From: Dehalogenimonas sp. THU2
Lineage (GTDB): Bacteria; Chloroflexota; Dehalococcoidia; Dehalococcoidales; Dehalococcoidaceae
DNA: 49,459 nucleotides
Direction: 5' to 3'
Assembly: GCF_039749495.1 (NCBI RefSeq)
Contig: NZ_JBDLLU010000014.1
Coordinates: 1 to 49,459 of the forward strand
Of the stretch, positions 11,012 to 18,653 are shown one piece after another. The translations under genes were made by a program, and so were the position numbers. How positions within the stretch are numbered: the stretch's first letter is position 1; every line of letters starts with the position of its first letter. Below the pieces are notes generated by a model. That model ran no database searches. It had not been told where the DNA came from and saw only the letters and a list, made by a program, of their open reading frames with translations.

Positions 11012-11319
11012 ATTACGACGAAGCCCGCCGCCGGTACAATGCCGGAGAACATGTCCCGTCATGTTTTCTATCCAAAGACGGCCGGCTCCGATCCAAGCAC
11101 TGTTTTCCAAACGGCAATCCGTTCATGGGGCCGCCTATCCGGCAGGACACGCCTTATCTTTACCCGGAAGATCCAGCGCCGAAGCAAAACCCTGCCACCC
11201 CCGCACCCTCGACTTCCGATGAGATTGCCGCCCTGCGCCGGCAGATAGGCTACCTTCAGCGGCAGATTGACAAGTTGAGCGCCCAACAGAAACGTGAACA
11301 GGTAGGTGTCCAGTTATGA
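11008..11319 (+). CDS. Hypothetical protein with C-terminal coiled coil
   Basis: A 103-aa protein. The N-terminal half has two cysteines and a GRLRSKHCFPNGNPF stretch. The middle is a Pro-rich linker. Residues about 70-97 form a heptad-like coiled coil (IAALRRQIGYLQRQIDKL). It overlaps its neighbours by 4 bp on both sides, so it is translationally coupled with the ATPase gene and may work with it. Confidence 0.65.
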   Translation: MNYDEARRRYNAGEHVPSCFLSKDGRLRSKHCFPNGNPFMGPPIRQDTPYLYPEDPAPKQNPATPAPSTSDEIAALRRQIGYLQRQIDKLSAQQKREQVGVQL

Positions 11320-12584
11320 GCCTGCCTCAGATCACTGAAACTATAGGGGGCTATGACTACGATTGGACACAGGAGCAGGTACGGATTGAGTGCCGACGCC
11401 TGAAATTCTCCGGAGATGACCTGAAAGGGGAAGTGACGGTTTCTTCCACGTCCCCGGCCGTCAGCGCCAATCATATTCACCGCTCGACCTTCAACTTCTC
11501 GTCCGATATCGCCCGTACCAGGATGGTCAAAACGCTTTCCGAAAAGACATCCGGGCTGGATCTCAACTGGAACGGGTTACTGGAGCAGGTTTGTTATTAC
11601 ACGCTGGAACGTCAACGGCGCGGTGAATCCGCGGTGGAGATTGACTCATCCCAGACCGATATTGAGCCGCCCAAGTATCTGCTCAAACCATTCCTGATTA
11701 AAAATTATCCTTCCATATTTTTTGGCGACCCGTCATCCGGCAAATCATTAGTGGCGCAGCTTATAGCGGCAACGGTAACACTGCCTTGGTACCTCAACCC
11801 TATGGGATGGGATGAGCCAGCACAACCTCTAAACGTGCTATACCTCGACTGGGAGACGGACCGCAACACCATCGCTTGGACCTCCCGCTGTATCGAGAGA
11901 GGCATGGAAACCGGTCCGTTCTACTATCATTACCGACGCTGTCAGAGACCGTTACACGAGGACAAAGAGCAGATCGTCGAGTGGTGCGTCGAAACCAAAG
12001 CCGATATAACCATCATTGATTCCTTGGGCATGGCCGTCGGTGGAGATCTCAACGCCACGGAGCCGGCCCTGAACTTCTGGAATGCTTGGCGCAAACTTAA
12101 AACTACTAGCCTCATACTGGCTCACGTCAGAAAGGATCAGGGCGACGGCGCCAAACGTACTGTCTACGGCAATCAATACTACACTGCTGAAGCCCGCTGC
12201 GTATGGGAGGTCAAGAAATCCCAAGATGCTGGTGAGGACTGCCTTGAAATGGCTCTTTATAACCGCAAGCCTCCGCCATTCGCTAAAATACACAACCCAC
12301 TCGGCCTGCACTTCCAGTTTGACGACATCGACGACAACGGTATCGCACACTCACTGATCGCCACTAATCAGAAGCCGGAAAACGTTGGTGATTTTATGAA
12401 ATCTCAATCTACACAAACACAAATAATGAGCCTTCTAAAAGAAGGTGCTGTCACTCAAGAGGAAATCATCGAAACACTGGGCATCACCAAAAACAATGCA
12501 TGGGTCACCCTTAAGAGACTTAAAGACAAAAACAAAATTATGAAACTTGGCGATGGACGCTGGGGACTTACTTATAGTGGTTAA
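11316..12584 (+). CDS. RepA-like RecA-fold ATPase, probable replication helicase
   Basis: A 422-aa cytoplasmic protein. It has Walker A GDPSSGKS near 136, Walker B ITIIDS near 232 and a later LILAHVRK sensor-like stretch. This is the pattern of plasmid and phage RepA/DnaB-like hexameric helicases (AAA_25 type). The C-terminal 65 residues form a winged helix (VTQEEIIETLGITKNNAWVT) that could bind DNA. Directly after its stop lies an array of AACTTACAG repeats, the classic arrangement of a Rep gene and iteron origin. The function is inferred from fold and position. A packaging ATPase role cannot be ruled out but is less likely. Confidence 0.75.
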   Translation: MSLPQITETIGGYDYDWTQEQVRIECRRLKFSGDDLKGEVTVSSTSPAVSANHIHRSTFNFSSDIARTRMVKTLSEKTSGLDLNWNGLLEQVCYYTLERQRRGESAVEIDSSQTDIEPPKYLLKPFLIKNYPSIFFGDPSSGKSLVAQLIAATVTLPWYLNPMGWDEPAQPLNVLYLDWETDRNTIAWTSRCIERGMETGPFYYHYRRCQRPLHEDKEQIVEWCVETKADITIIDSLGMAVGGDLNATEPALNFWNAWRKLKTTSLILAHVRKDQGDGAKRTVYGNQYYTAEARCVWEVKKSQDAGEDCLEMALYNRKPPPFAKIHNPLGLHFQFDDIDDNGIAHSLIATNQKPENVGDFMKSQSTQTQIMSLLKEGAVTQEEIIETLGITKNNAWVTLKRLKDKNKIMKLGDGRWGLTYSG

Positions 12585-12742
12585 ACTTACTTACAAACTT
12601 ACAACTTACAGTGTTCCCCCTAAAGGGGGGGAACTGTAAGTAAGTTGAGCAACTTACAGGGAAACTTACAGGTTTTGAACGTAAAACTTATAGAACTTAC
12701 AAAACAACTTACAGGTGTAAGTAATGGCAAAACTTACAGGGG
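12584..12742. repeat. Iteron array, candidate replication origin
   Basis: AACTTACA(G) occurs near 12596, 12603, 12651, 12663, 12694, 12706 and 12731, with a partial copy at 12584 and a degenerate one (AACTTATA) near 12685. Inverted copies lie at 12634-12646 and 12716-12722. Several spacings are about 12 or 22-25 nt, near whole helical turns. The array lies directly after the RepA-like gene. Confidence 0.75.
12603..12646. repeat. Large imperfect hairpin inside the iteron array
   Basis: The arms TTACAGTGTTCCCCC and GGGGGGAACTGTAA pair around TAAA, with iterons on both arms pointing inward. It could act as the terminator of the rep operon, an origin structure, or a nicking site. Confidence 0.55.
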
Positions 12743-12785
12743 TTGTCAGGAGTTATTAGACACAAGAAAAAAGGGGGTTGAATTG

Positions 12786-13481
12786 ATGAAAGTCGCCTTA
12801 TACGCCCGAGTCAGCACCCGGGATAAAGACCAGAACCCGGAAGTGCAGCTGAGTGCCATGAGGGAATACTGCCAGCGCCAGGGGTGGGAAATTATCGGGG
12901 AGTATGTCGATAAGGCATCCGCTGCTGATTTTAACCGCCGTGATGCCTGGGCGCGGTTGATGAAACACGCAGCCTCCCGCCGATTCAATGCTTTGATAGC
13001 CTGGAAACTAGACCGACCATTCCGGGACACCATTATGGCGTTGACTGTTGTCAAAATGTTGCGGGGTTACGGACTGGATATCCATTTTATGACCCAACCC
13101 GAACTTTCTGTTGCTGGTCCGGCCGGGGATCTGATGATGACCATCTATGCAGGGTTTGCCCAGTTCGAAAGAGACCAGATCAGGGAGAGAGTCAACGCCG
13201 GATTAGCCCTTGCGCGTAAAGAGGGCAAGGTATTCGGTCGCAGACCCGCCGAAGTGGACGTTGCTAAAGTTTGTAACGCCTACCACAAGGCAGGTGAAGG
13301 GCGTGGGCGGTGGGCAAGAACTGCTGAAATTATCCGGGAGGAAACCGGGCTGAAAATGAGCCGCGGTTTCGCGCATAAAAGACTCAGCCGGGCTGCTGAG
13401 ATCGAGGGGGTGACGGTTGATGAATATGTTACAAAACACATCTTTGGCAACATTCAATTTCTGGGCCCTGGTCGCGATTAA
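12786..13481 (+). CDS. Small serine recombinase (resolvase/invertase family)
   Basis: A 231-aa protein. The resolvase domain has YARVSTRDKD (Ser10), AWKLDRPFRD, and the FAQFERDQIRERVNAGL helix typical of resolvases. A short helix-turn-helix tail follows (about 175-215). I start at the ATG at 12786, because upstream in-frame sequence is iteron DNA and the protein then begins MKVALYARVS. A GGGGG site is near. It differs from the 571-aa integrase. It probably resolves multimers of the replicating form or inverts a segment. Confidence 0.85.
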   Translation: MKVALYARVSTRDKDQNPEVQLSAMREYCQRQGWEIIGEYVDKASAADFNRRDAWARLMKHAASRRFNALIAWKLDRPFRDTIMALTVVKMLRGYGLDIHFMTQPELSVAGPAGDLMMTIYAGFAQFERDQIRERVNAGLALARKEGKVFGRRPAEVDVAKVCNAYHKAGEGRGRWARTAEIIREETGLKMSRGFAHKRLSRAAEIEGVTVDEYVTKHIFGNIQFLGPGRD

Positions 13482-13545
13482 AAATAATCCATTTTGCAGG
13501 GGGTGTTTTGTAACAAAATGTTTAGATCGTCTGGGAGCCATTAAA

Positions 13546-13809
13546 ATGACCCTCCGCTTTCAGATTTTGAAGTGCCCCCGGTGTGGCGGGAGTTTCGCTA
13601 ATGACCCGGTAGTGGAGTTTTCCAGCTGCATCAATTGCGGGCACGATATCACTCCAGGCAATGAGGGAAAGATCATACGAGGTAAATGGCCGGAGGTGCT
13701 ACACGACGGCCGGGCACTTGGCTTGGAAGCTACATGCCGCAAATGGCGCCTAGGAAAGACCGCCCGCAAGAGACTTAAAAAAGAGTTGAGAGAAGCATTG
13801 AAACAATAA
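13546..13809 (+). CDS. Zinc-ribbon protein, zero-frame product
   Basis: An 87-aa protein starting at the ATG at 13546 behind GGGAG. It has a CPRC/CINC zinc ribbon at about 11-35, and a basic C-terminus (KWRLGKTARKRLKK) that may bind nucleic acid. A six-A run at 13777-13782 precedes the stop. A -1 slip there joins this gene to the open frame at 13782-13961, which encodes a second Cys-rich domain. The 138-aa fusion may be the real or an alternative product. Confidence 0.65.
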   Translation: MTLRFQILKCPRCGGSFANDPVVEFSSCINCGHDITPGNEGKIIRGKWPEVLHDGRALGLEATCRKWRLGKTARKRLKKELREALKQ

Positions 13810-13961
13810 GGGCCTGTGGTTGCCCAGAGTGTGGAGTGCTTTGTTATTATGGAGGCGATATTGAAGGCTACAGAATACACTGCTTTCAATATATGAAATG
13901 CCAAGACGATAACAAAATTCGCAAGAAAGCGGTTCAGGCAAGTCCAGTTAAAATATCATAG
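13782..13961 (+). CDS. Cys-rich -1 frame extension of the zinc-ribbon gene
   Basis: This 59-codon frame has no ATG, GTG or TTG before its first cysteines, yet it reads like a metal-binding domain. It has CGCPECGVLCYYGGDIEGY, then IHC and MKC, giving about seven Cys plus His. It enters exactly in the -1 frame from codons AAA AAA (13777-13782). It is either a product of programmed -1 frameshifting or a second half separated by a recent one-base change. Confidence 0.5.
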   Translation, partial: RVERSIETIRACGCPECGVLCYYGGDIEGYRIHCFQYMKCQDDNKIRKKAVQASPVKIS

Positions 13962-13966
13962 ATATT

Positions 13967-14452
13967 TTAACTTAGCTTTTTAAAAAAAGAGCTTAGAGTT
14001 GTAGGAATCAATCTTGGGATATTACCTGAGTCATCATTCCCTGTTTTTAGGGTTAACAAAAAATACAGAGGACTTTTACTTTTTTCTATCTTGGATCTGA
14101 TTTCTTGAAGCTTTGTTGTAAGCATCAAATGTAAATCAGACACGCTGATATGATTCTTCTTTGTTCGCTCTAAACCTGCAATCCATACAACACTAATTTG
14201 GGACGTAATTATGGCTTGTTCGTGTTCCACTTTGGCTCTGATATCTTTTGTTATCCAAACATATTGTTTGCCACCAAGGTAAGGTATCAAATATTGGTCT
14301 TGCAATCCTTGTTCCCCGACAAATTCATCATGCCAACTTATGATAGGATGTCCCACTGATTTGAGAATCGTCGCTATCTGACGGGGCAAACATTCATCAA
14401 GTAGAAATTGGACGTTGTTTTGTTGCTTTCTGGATTTGGTCTTCCCAGTCAA
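13967..14452 (-). CDS. DUF5615 PIN-like toxin
   Basis: A 161-aa protein. The FLLDECLPRQIATIL stretch near 16-30, with WHDE near 40 and TKDIRA near 68, is the pattern of DUF5615 (Mut7-C/PIN-like) proteins, predicted RNases of toxin-antitoxin pairs. It overlaps the upstream DUF433 gene by 56 bp, so the two are co-translated. A 50-residue tail extends beyond the usual domain. It is AT-rich compared with the replication genes, suggesting later acquisition. Confidence 0.75.
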   Translation of the reverse strand: MTGKTKSRKQQNNVQFLLDECLPRQIATILKSVGHPIISWHDEFVGEQGLQDQYLIPYLGGKQYVWITKDIRAKVEHEQAIITSQISVVWIAGLERTKKNHISVSDLHLMLTTKLQEIRSKIEKSKSPLYFLLTLKTGNDDSGNIPRLIPTTLSSFFKKLS

Positions 14453-15098
14453 TGGCCTCTTTAATCCTTTTCGATGAAATCACGTACATGTAAGCAAGAG
14501 AATCCACACTATCACCAGCCTCATGAAATGACCACAATACTTGTGTGGGAATACGAGTTCCGCTTATACAAGGTTCGCCAAACTGGATTTGAGGGTCTAA
14601 TAATATATCTTGCTTTGGCTCCCATTTTCCTGCCAATCCACCTAAATCAAATGTAAGCCCATGCGTAGGTTTCATATATTCTGTAAAGAAATCCATGGCT
14701 GATTGTAAATATCTAGAAGCAGCTACTGGTGTGTCACCAATCTTGATAAAAATATTGGGTACAGCACTCCAAAACTCAGCCATTGCAAACGGGTATTGCC
14801 ATCCAAATTGTTTCTTAAGGATTTTATCGGTTTGGACAATTTCCCGATGTTTAATTCCATGCGCTCGTAATGTCGCTATCACTCGCATCGTTATTAGGTC
14901 ATAAAAATTTATAAATGAGTGCTTGGCATCATATCCACCAAGATAACCACCCGATAAACCTTGTTTAATCCACCAATGTAGATGGCGCGTATTTAAATGA
15001 AGCTTAGAACATTCGCGCATGCGTTTGGGAAACGTACCGTAGATGTACGTAGTCGCTTCAGAAACGGAATAGGCACCAGCAGGTATGATTTGGTTCAT
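14397..15098 (-). CDS. DUF433 antitoxin with MerR-like N-terminus
   Basis: A 233-aa protein paired with the DUF5615 toxin. The C-terminal 65 residues are DUF433 (FGEPCISGTRIPTQVLWSFH), usual for VapB-like antitoxins. The N-terminal part (AYSVSEATTYIYGTF to about 85) resembles a MerR-type helix-turn-helix and may autoregulate the pair. I start at the ATG at 15098, because an AAAGGAGG site lies 8 nt upstream. The frame extends to 15134 but has no site there. Confidence 0.75.
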   Translation of the reverse strand: MNQIIPAGAYSVSEATTYIYGTFPKRMRECSKLHLNTRHLHWWIKQGLSGGYLGGYDAKHSFINFYDLITMRVIATLRAHGIKHREIVQTDKILKKQFGWQYPFAMAEFWSAVPNIFIKIGDTPVAASRYLQSAMDFFTEYMKPTHGLTFDLGGLAGKWEPKQDILLDPQIQFGEPCISGTRIPTQVLWSFHEAGDSVDSLAYMYVISSKRIKEAIDWEDQIQKATKQRPIST

Positions 15099-15335
15099 AT
15101 TATTGCCCTCCTTTGTGATAGTGTGACATACCATCCGAAGGGACTGTAAAATCGAGCCAACAGTTTTATTTCAACGCCAACTTACAAAACAAATTTGGTC
15201 TCTATCCATCAGAATAATAGCAGAGGTTGCACTATCTGACAATTGTTGGTGTCCCCGAGGGAGAAAACGGATTTGGTTATCCCAGGAATGACGATTGGCA
15301 ACGGGGTCCTTTTTGCCTGGTTTCCAATCCCGCTA

Positions 15336-18300
15336 TTATTCTTCGGCATCGGACATCGCGCTCATGCGGTACTTAATATCGTAGTTGATGATAAAGTCAA
15401 GTTCTTCTTCGGTAAAACCGTAACGCTTCGCGAGGACACGGTCTATTTCATCAATGATGTGCTTTGACCCACTTGGATTAAATATCGTCTGTTCCCTGCT
15501 TCCAGTTGTTGCGTAATCTTGAACTCGCCCTTTGGCATTCTTCTGTAAATCAAGAACCAGTTGTTTACCCAAACATGAAAGCTCTCTAATTAAAGGCTCC
15601 TCTGCCTCGAAATAAAAGGGGAAACTGAAAATCATATAGTCTTTACAGTTATACATATCGAAGTGCAAGGTGTAATACCACCACCAGAGATTCGAACTCA
15701 ATACAGCTAACACCGCTCTGACATCGGTTTCTTCGGACAAACAAGTAACTTTATTGCATTTACTCTCCGACTCAAATGGAACGTCCATGAAGATCTTGTA
15801 ATAACGACCGCCCGCTGTCCGGTAGCAAAGTTTTTGACCTGTGGTATGTTTGTTGGGAGAAACAAGCTCTCGAAGAATATGTTCACTCAAGATTTTATTC
15901 ATGATACTTGATTCGATTGACGACCTTATCTTGGGTTCAGCGAATGGGAATAGTCTCGGAAAACCGATGGTGGATACGTAGCAAAGATTCTTAAACAAAA
16001 AATCTCGATATTCCGGGTTCCATCTCAAATATGTCGTGGTGTAGACGAGATTTTGCTTTGCACCCTTGGTAACTTTGCTGATAATTATAGTTAGGTTCAT
16101 GTCTACGCCAACGAATAATTTACTGGGTCTAACGGCGTATATTGAAATCCATGCGGTGCTAACCGATTGATACAAGGCTTTTACGAATCCTTCCATTCGT
16201 GGTGTAGATGTTGAACTTATTGGAACAATGATTCCGTTAAAACCTTTCTCTCTCGCCAGCTTCAGTGTGCGTTCATAGATAAAAGCATAAAGGTTGCCGG
16301 TATTTGACGTTGTCAACGAATCAAGACGAACATTATACTTAAATTTACCTTGACTGTACTCGACGTATGGCGGGTTTCCGATTATCACATCGAAACCGCC
16401 ATTCTTCACCATTATCCGGTAGAACTCCACAAACCAATGGAACGGCTGATGGCTCTCACGCCAGCTATCGAATTCAGTCTTCCTATTTAGATTTACGCCG
16501 TAGTCGGTCGCCAAGTAACGGTTAAGCTCATCCCGAAGGTTAGCCAACCGCGCCTGTAGTTCGCCTTTGGCATCCGAATAATGGTTCGGCTGCATGCCAT
16601 ATTCGGTTTGCTGTTCGCGGAACCGAGTGAATGCCTTGTCGGCCAACTCAGCGCTTTCGTTGATGCGCGTGAGCGCGGCCAGATCGTCGGGCGATAACAT
16701 GCGGAAACTGGCGCCTGCCATGGTCATGGCTTTCTTAACAGCTTCCAGCGACGTAAAACCCACCAATGTGTTGCCGGCACGGATATTGAAATCAATGTCC
16801 GGCAGTGGCTCTACATCTTCGAAGCGCTCCACCTGGGCGACTAATTTTAGGAACAACCGAAGCTTGCAGATTTCGACAGCCTCGGCCATGATATCCACGC
16901 CATACAGGTTCTTGAGAACGATGGACTTCAAGATGAAATAGCTACGGGAAGGGTGTCTAGAGCGATCATTAGCCTGATCAAGCACCTTGCGGAAGTCGGA
17001 GTACTTCTCAGGGTGGTGTATCACGCCGGACGAGTCCAGCTCCCCGACGAAGACCTCCATACGGTCGAGACAAGCCTCGTAAAGGGGCTCTAGGATATTC
17101 AGGGCTGCGAACAAGAAAGCCCCTGAACCGCAGGTGGGGTCGAGAACCGATATCTGCTCGATGCCCTGATAAAATGCGGCCAACAATTCGGTCCCTTCGA
17201 ACTCCGCGATAGCATCTTGAGCGAATTGGCGCAGGTCGAGGTTATAGGTAATGAAATCGTTGATAGAATGAATTTCACCGGCTGCAAGTTTGGCACGCAC
17301 CTCAAGGCAGCGCGTACGGCGCGCCACATGCTCGCGCCAGGTTTCAGTTGGAAGGGCGAACTCATCGTTCGCAGGACGATTCCAACCACTTCTTTTGGAC
17401 ATGTCGCCAATCCCGGCTTCGATATCTGCCGGGAGAGGTAGATCAACGCCCTTCTTCACGGCGTTGTAGATGTAGTGGTCAGGATCATCCTTGAGCAAAC
17501 GCCACAAAGAGGAACCAGGCTGGAAAGCGACGGCGCATTTCTTCGCTGCTATATCGAACAGAAATGGCACGATGGTGCTTTTACTGATGTATTCGGTTAT
17601 GTCCTCCTTGGTGTAATAGGCTCCCATGTCTTTTTGGTTGATGTACTTCTCGAAGATGTAGCCCAACACGTCGGGATTTATCTCGTTACCAGGACGGTTG
17701 ATCCGAATATCCAAATGCCATTCCCAATCGTCGAAGAAATCGAAAAGCCGCTCGAAAGCCTCGTCCGGGATCTGGATATCGGGATTTGCGGCCTCGAGTT
17801 GGTGGGTGTCGAAAAGGCCGCCGTTGAGATATGGAACTTTCCCCAGCAACATTTTTAGTTCCATGGTGCGTTCGCTTTCGCGTTGCCCCAAACCCTCATG
17901 AAAAAGACGGCACAGGAAGGCGCGGTAGAATGAATGAAACTTGTCACTGCCCTGTGTGCCACGCACTATCTCCAGACGGTGGCGCAGGTACCCCATATCA
18001 CCGTCCAGAAAACCTTTCTTCTGGATGAAGTAAATAAACATCAGGCGGTTCAACATCAAGGATGCGTACCACTGACAGTCGGCCACTGCTTCTATTCCTT
18101 GGATGAACGAGAGGAAAGCCTTATGCTCGTCCTTGAAACGCTCATAGAAGCGTTTAGTCACGCGATCAACGTCGAATGCCTGGCGGGTTTTGCTGAGTAC
18201 GTCAACGATGGTCAGTTTCTCTTCTTCCTCGATGCTGATCATGAGCGTCTGCAGCTTTTGGATTAAGGAGTCGCCCGTTTGCCCACATGTGTAGGTATGT

Positions 18301-18650
18301 TCTCGGCGGGCACTAGGCTTGCCTTTCTCGCGCCGGACCCATTGCCAGGTTTGCGTTGTCCTATCCCGGTCAACAAAAATAACGATATGCTCATGGGCGC
18401 TCTTGGCCACCTTCCGGTCGATCTTGCCGCGGGTAACGTAGTTAGGTATCCTTCCATCAATTCCCGGCTGGCATTCATAAGCCACCATACCGTGCTTCTC
18501 AGCAACGGCGCTCAAAACATAGCTATGACCGTCCTGTTCTACAATGAGAGGCGTGGCGCGGTGGTGGTTCCAGCCGAGCTCCTCAATGAAGAGAGCCGGG
18601 AGATTGCACGTTTTCAGCTTTTGGCGCAGAGATGCAACGGCTTCAGTCAT
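15336..18650 (-). CDS. Eco57I-type N6-adenine DNA methylase of a restriction-like system
   Basis: A 1104-aa protein. The SAM motif DPTCGSGAF lies near 505 and the catalytic NPPY (GNPPYVEYSQG) near 757, the order of gamma-type N6-adenine methylases (type IIG, PglX and type I M families). The N-terminal 200 residues carry basic and acidic clusters (ELGWNHHRATPLIVEQ at the start) and may hold a nuclease or specificity domain, but I cannot identify a PD-(D/E)xK core. It directly follows the PLD-helicase gene with 3 bp between, so both form one operon. It probably marks self DNA while the helicase partner restricts foreign DNA. Confidence 0.85.
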   Translation of the reverse strand: MTEAVASLRQKLKTCNLPALFIEELGWNHHRATPLIVEQDGHSYVLSAVAEKHGMVAYECQPGIDGRIPNYVTRGKIDRKVAKSAHEHIVIFVDRDRTTQTWQWVRREKGKPSARREHTYTCGQTGDSLIQKLQTLMISIEEEEKLTIVDVLSKTRQAFDVDRVTKRFYERFKDEHKAFLSFIQGIEAVADCQWYASLMLNRLMFIYFIQKKGFLDGDMGYLRHRLEIVRGTQGSDKFHSFYRAFLCRLFHEGLGQRESERTMELKMLLGKVPYLNGGLFDTHQLEAANPDIQIPDEAFERLFDFFDDWEWHLDIRINRPGNEINPDVLGYIFEKYINQKDMGAYYTKEDITEYISKSTIVPFLFDIAAKKCAVAFQPGSSLWRLLKDDPDHYIYNAVKKGVDLPLPADIEAGIGDMSKRSGWNRPANDEFALPTETWREHVARRTRCLEVRAKLAAGEIHSINDFITYNLDLRQFAQDAIAEFEGTELLAAFYQGIEQISVLDPTCGSGAFLFAALNILEPLYEACLDRMEVFVGELDSSGVIHHPEKYSDFRKVLDQANDRSRHPSRSYFILKSIVLKNLYGVDIMAEAVEICKLRLFLKLVAQVERFEDVEPLPDIDFNIRAGNTLVGFTSLEAVKKAMTMAGASFRMLSPDDLAALTRINESAELADKAFTRFREQQTEYGMQPNHYSDAKGELQARLANLRDELNRYLATDYGVNLNRKTEFDSWRESHQPFHWFVEFYRIMVKNGGFDVIIGNPPYVEYSQGKFKYNVRLDSLTTSNTGNLYAFIYERTLKLAREKGFNGIIVPISSTSTPRMEGFVKALYQSVSTAWISIYAVRPSKLFVGVDMNLTIIISKVTKGAKQNLVYTTTYLRWNPEYRDFLFKNLCYVSTIGFPRLFPFAEPKIRSSIESSIMNKILSEHILRELVSPNKHTTGQKLCYRTAGGRYYKIFMDVPFESESKCNKVTCLSEETDVRAVLAVLSSNLWWWYYTLHFDMYNCKDYMIFSFPFYFEAEEPLIRELSCLGKQLVLDLQKNAKGRVQDYATTGSREQTIFNPSGSKHIIDEIDRVLAKRYGFTEEELDFIINYDIKYRMSAMSDAEE

Positions 18651-18653
18651 TGG

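Noticed and set aside
12584-12742. CRISPR array
   Set aside because: The repeats are only 8-10 nt with short variable gaps and inverted copies; no cas genes are in the window.
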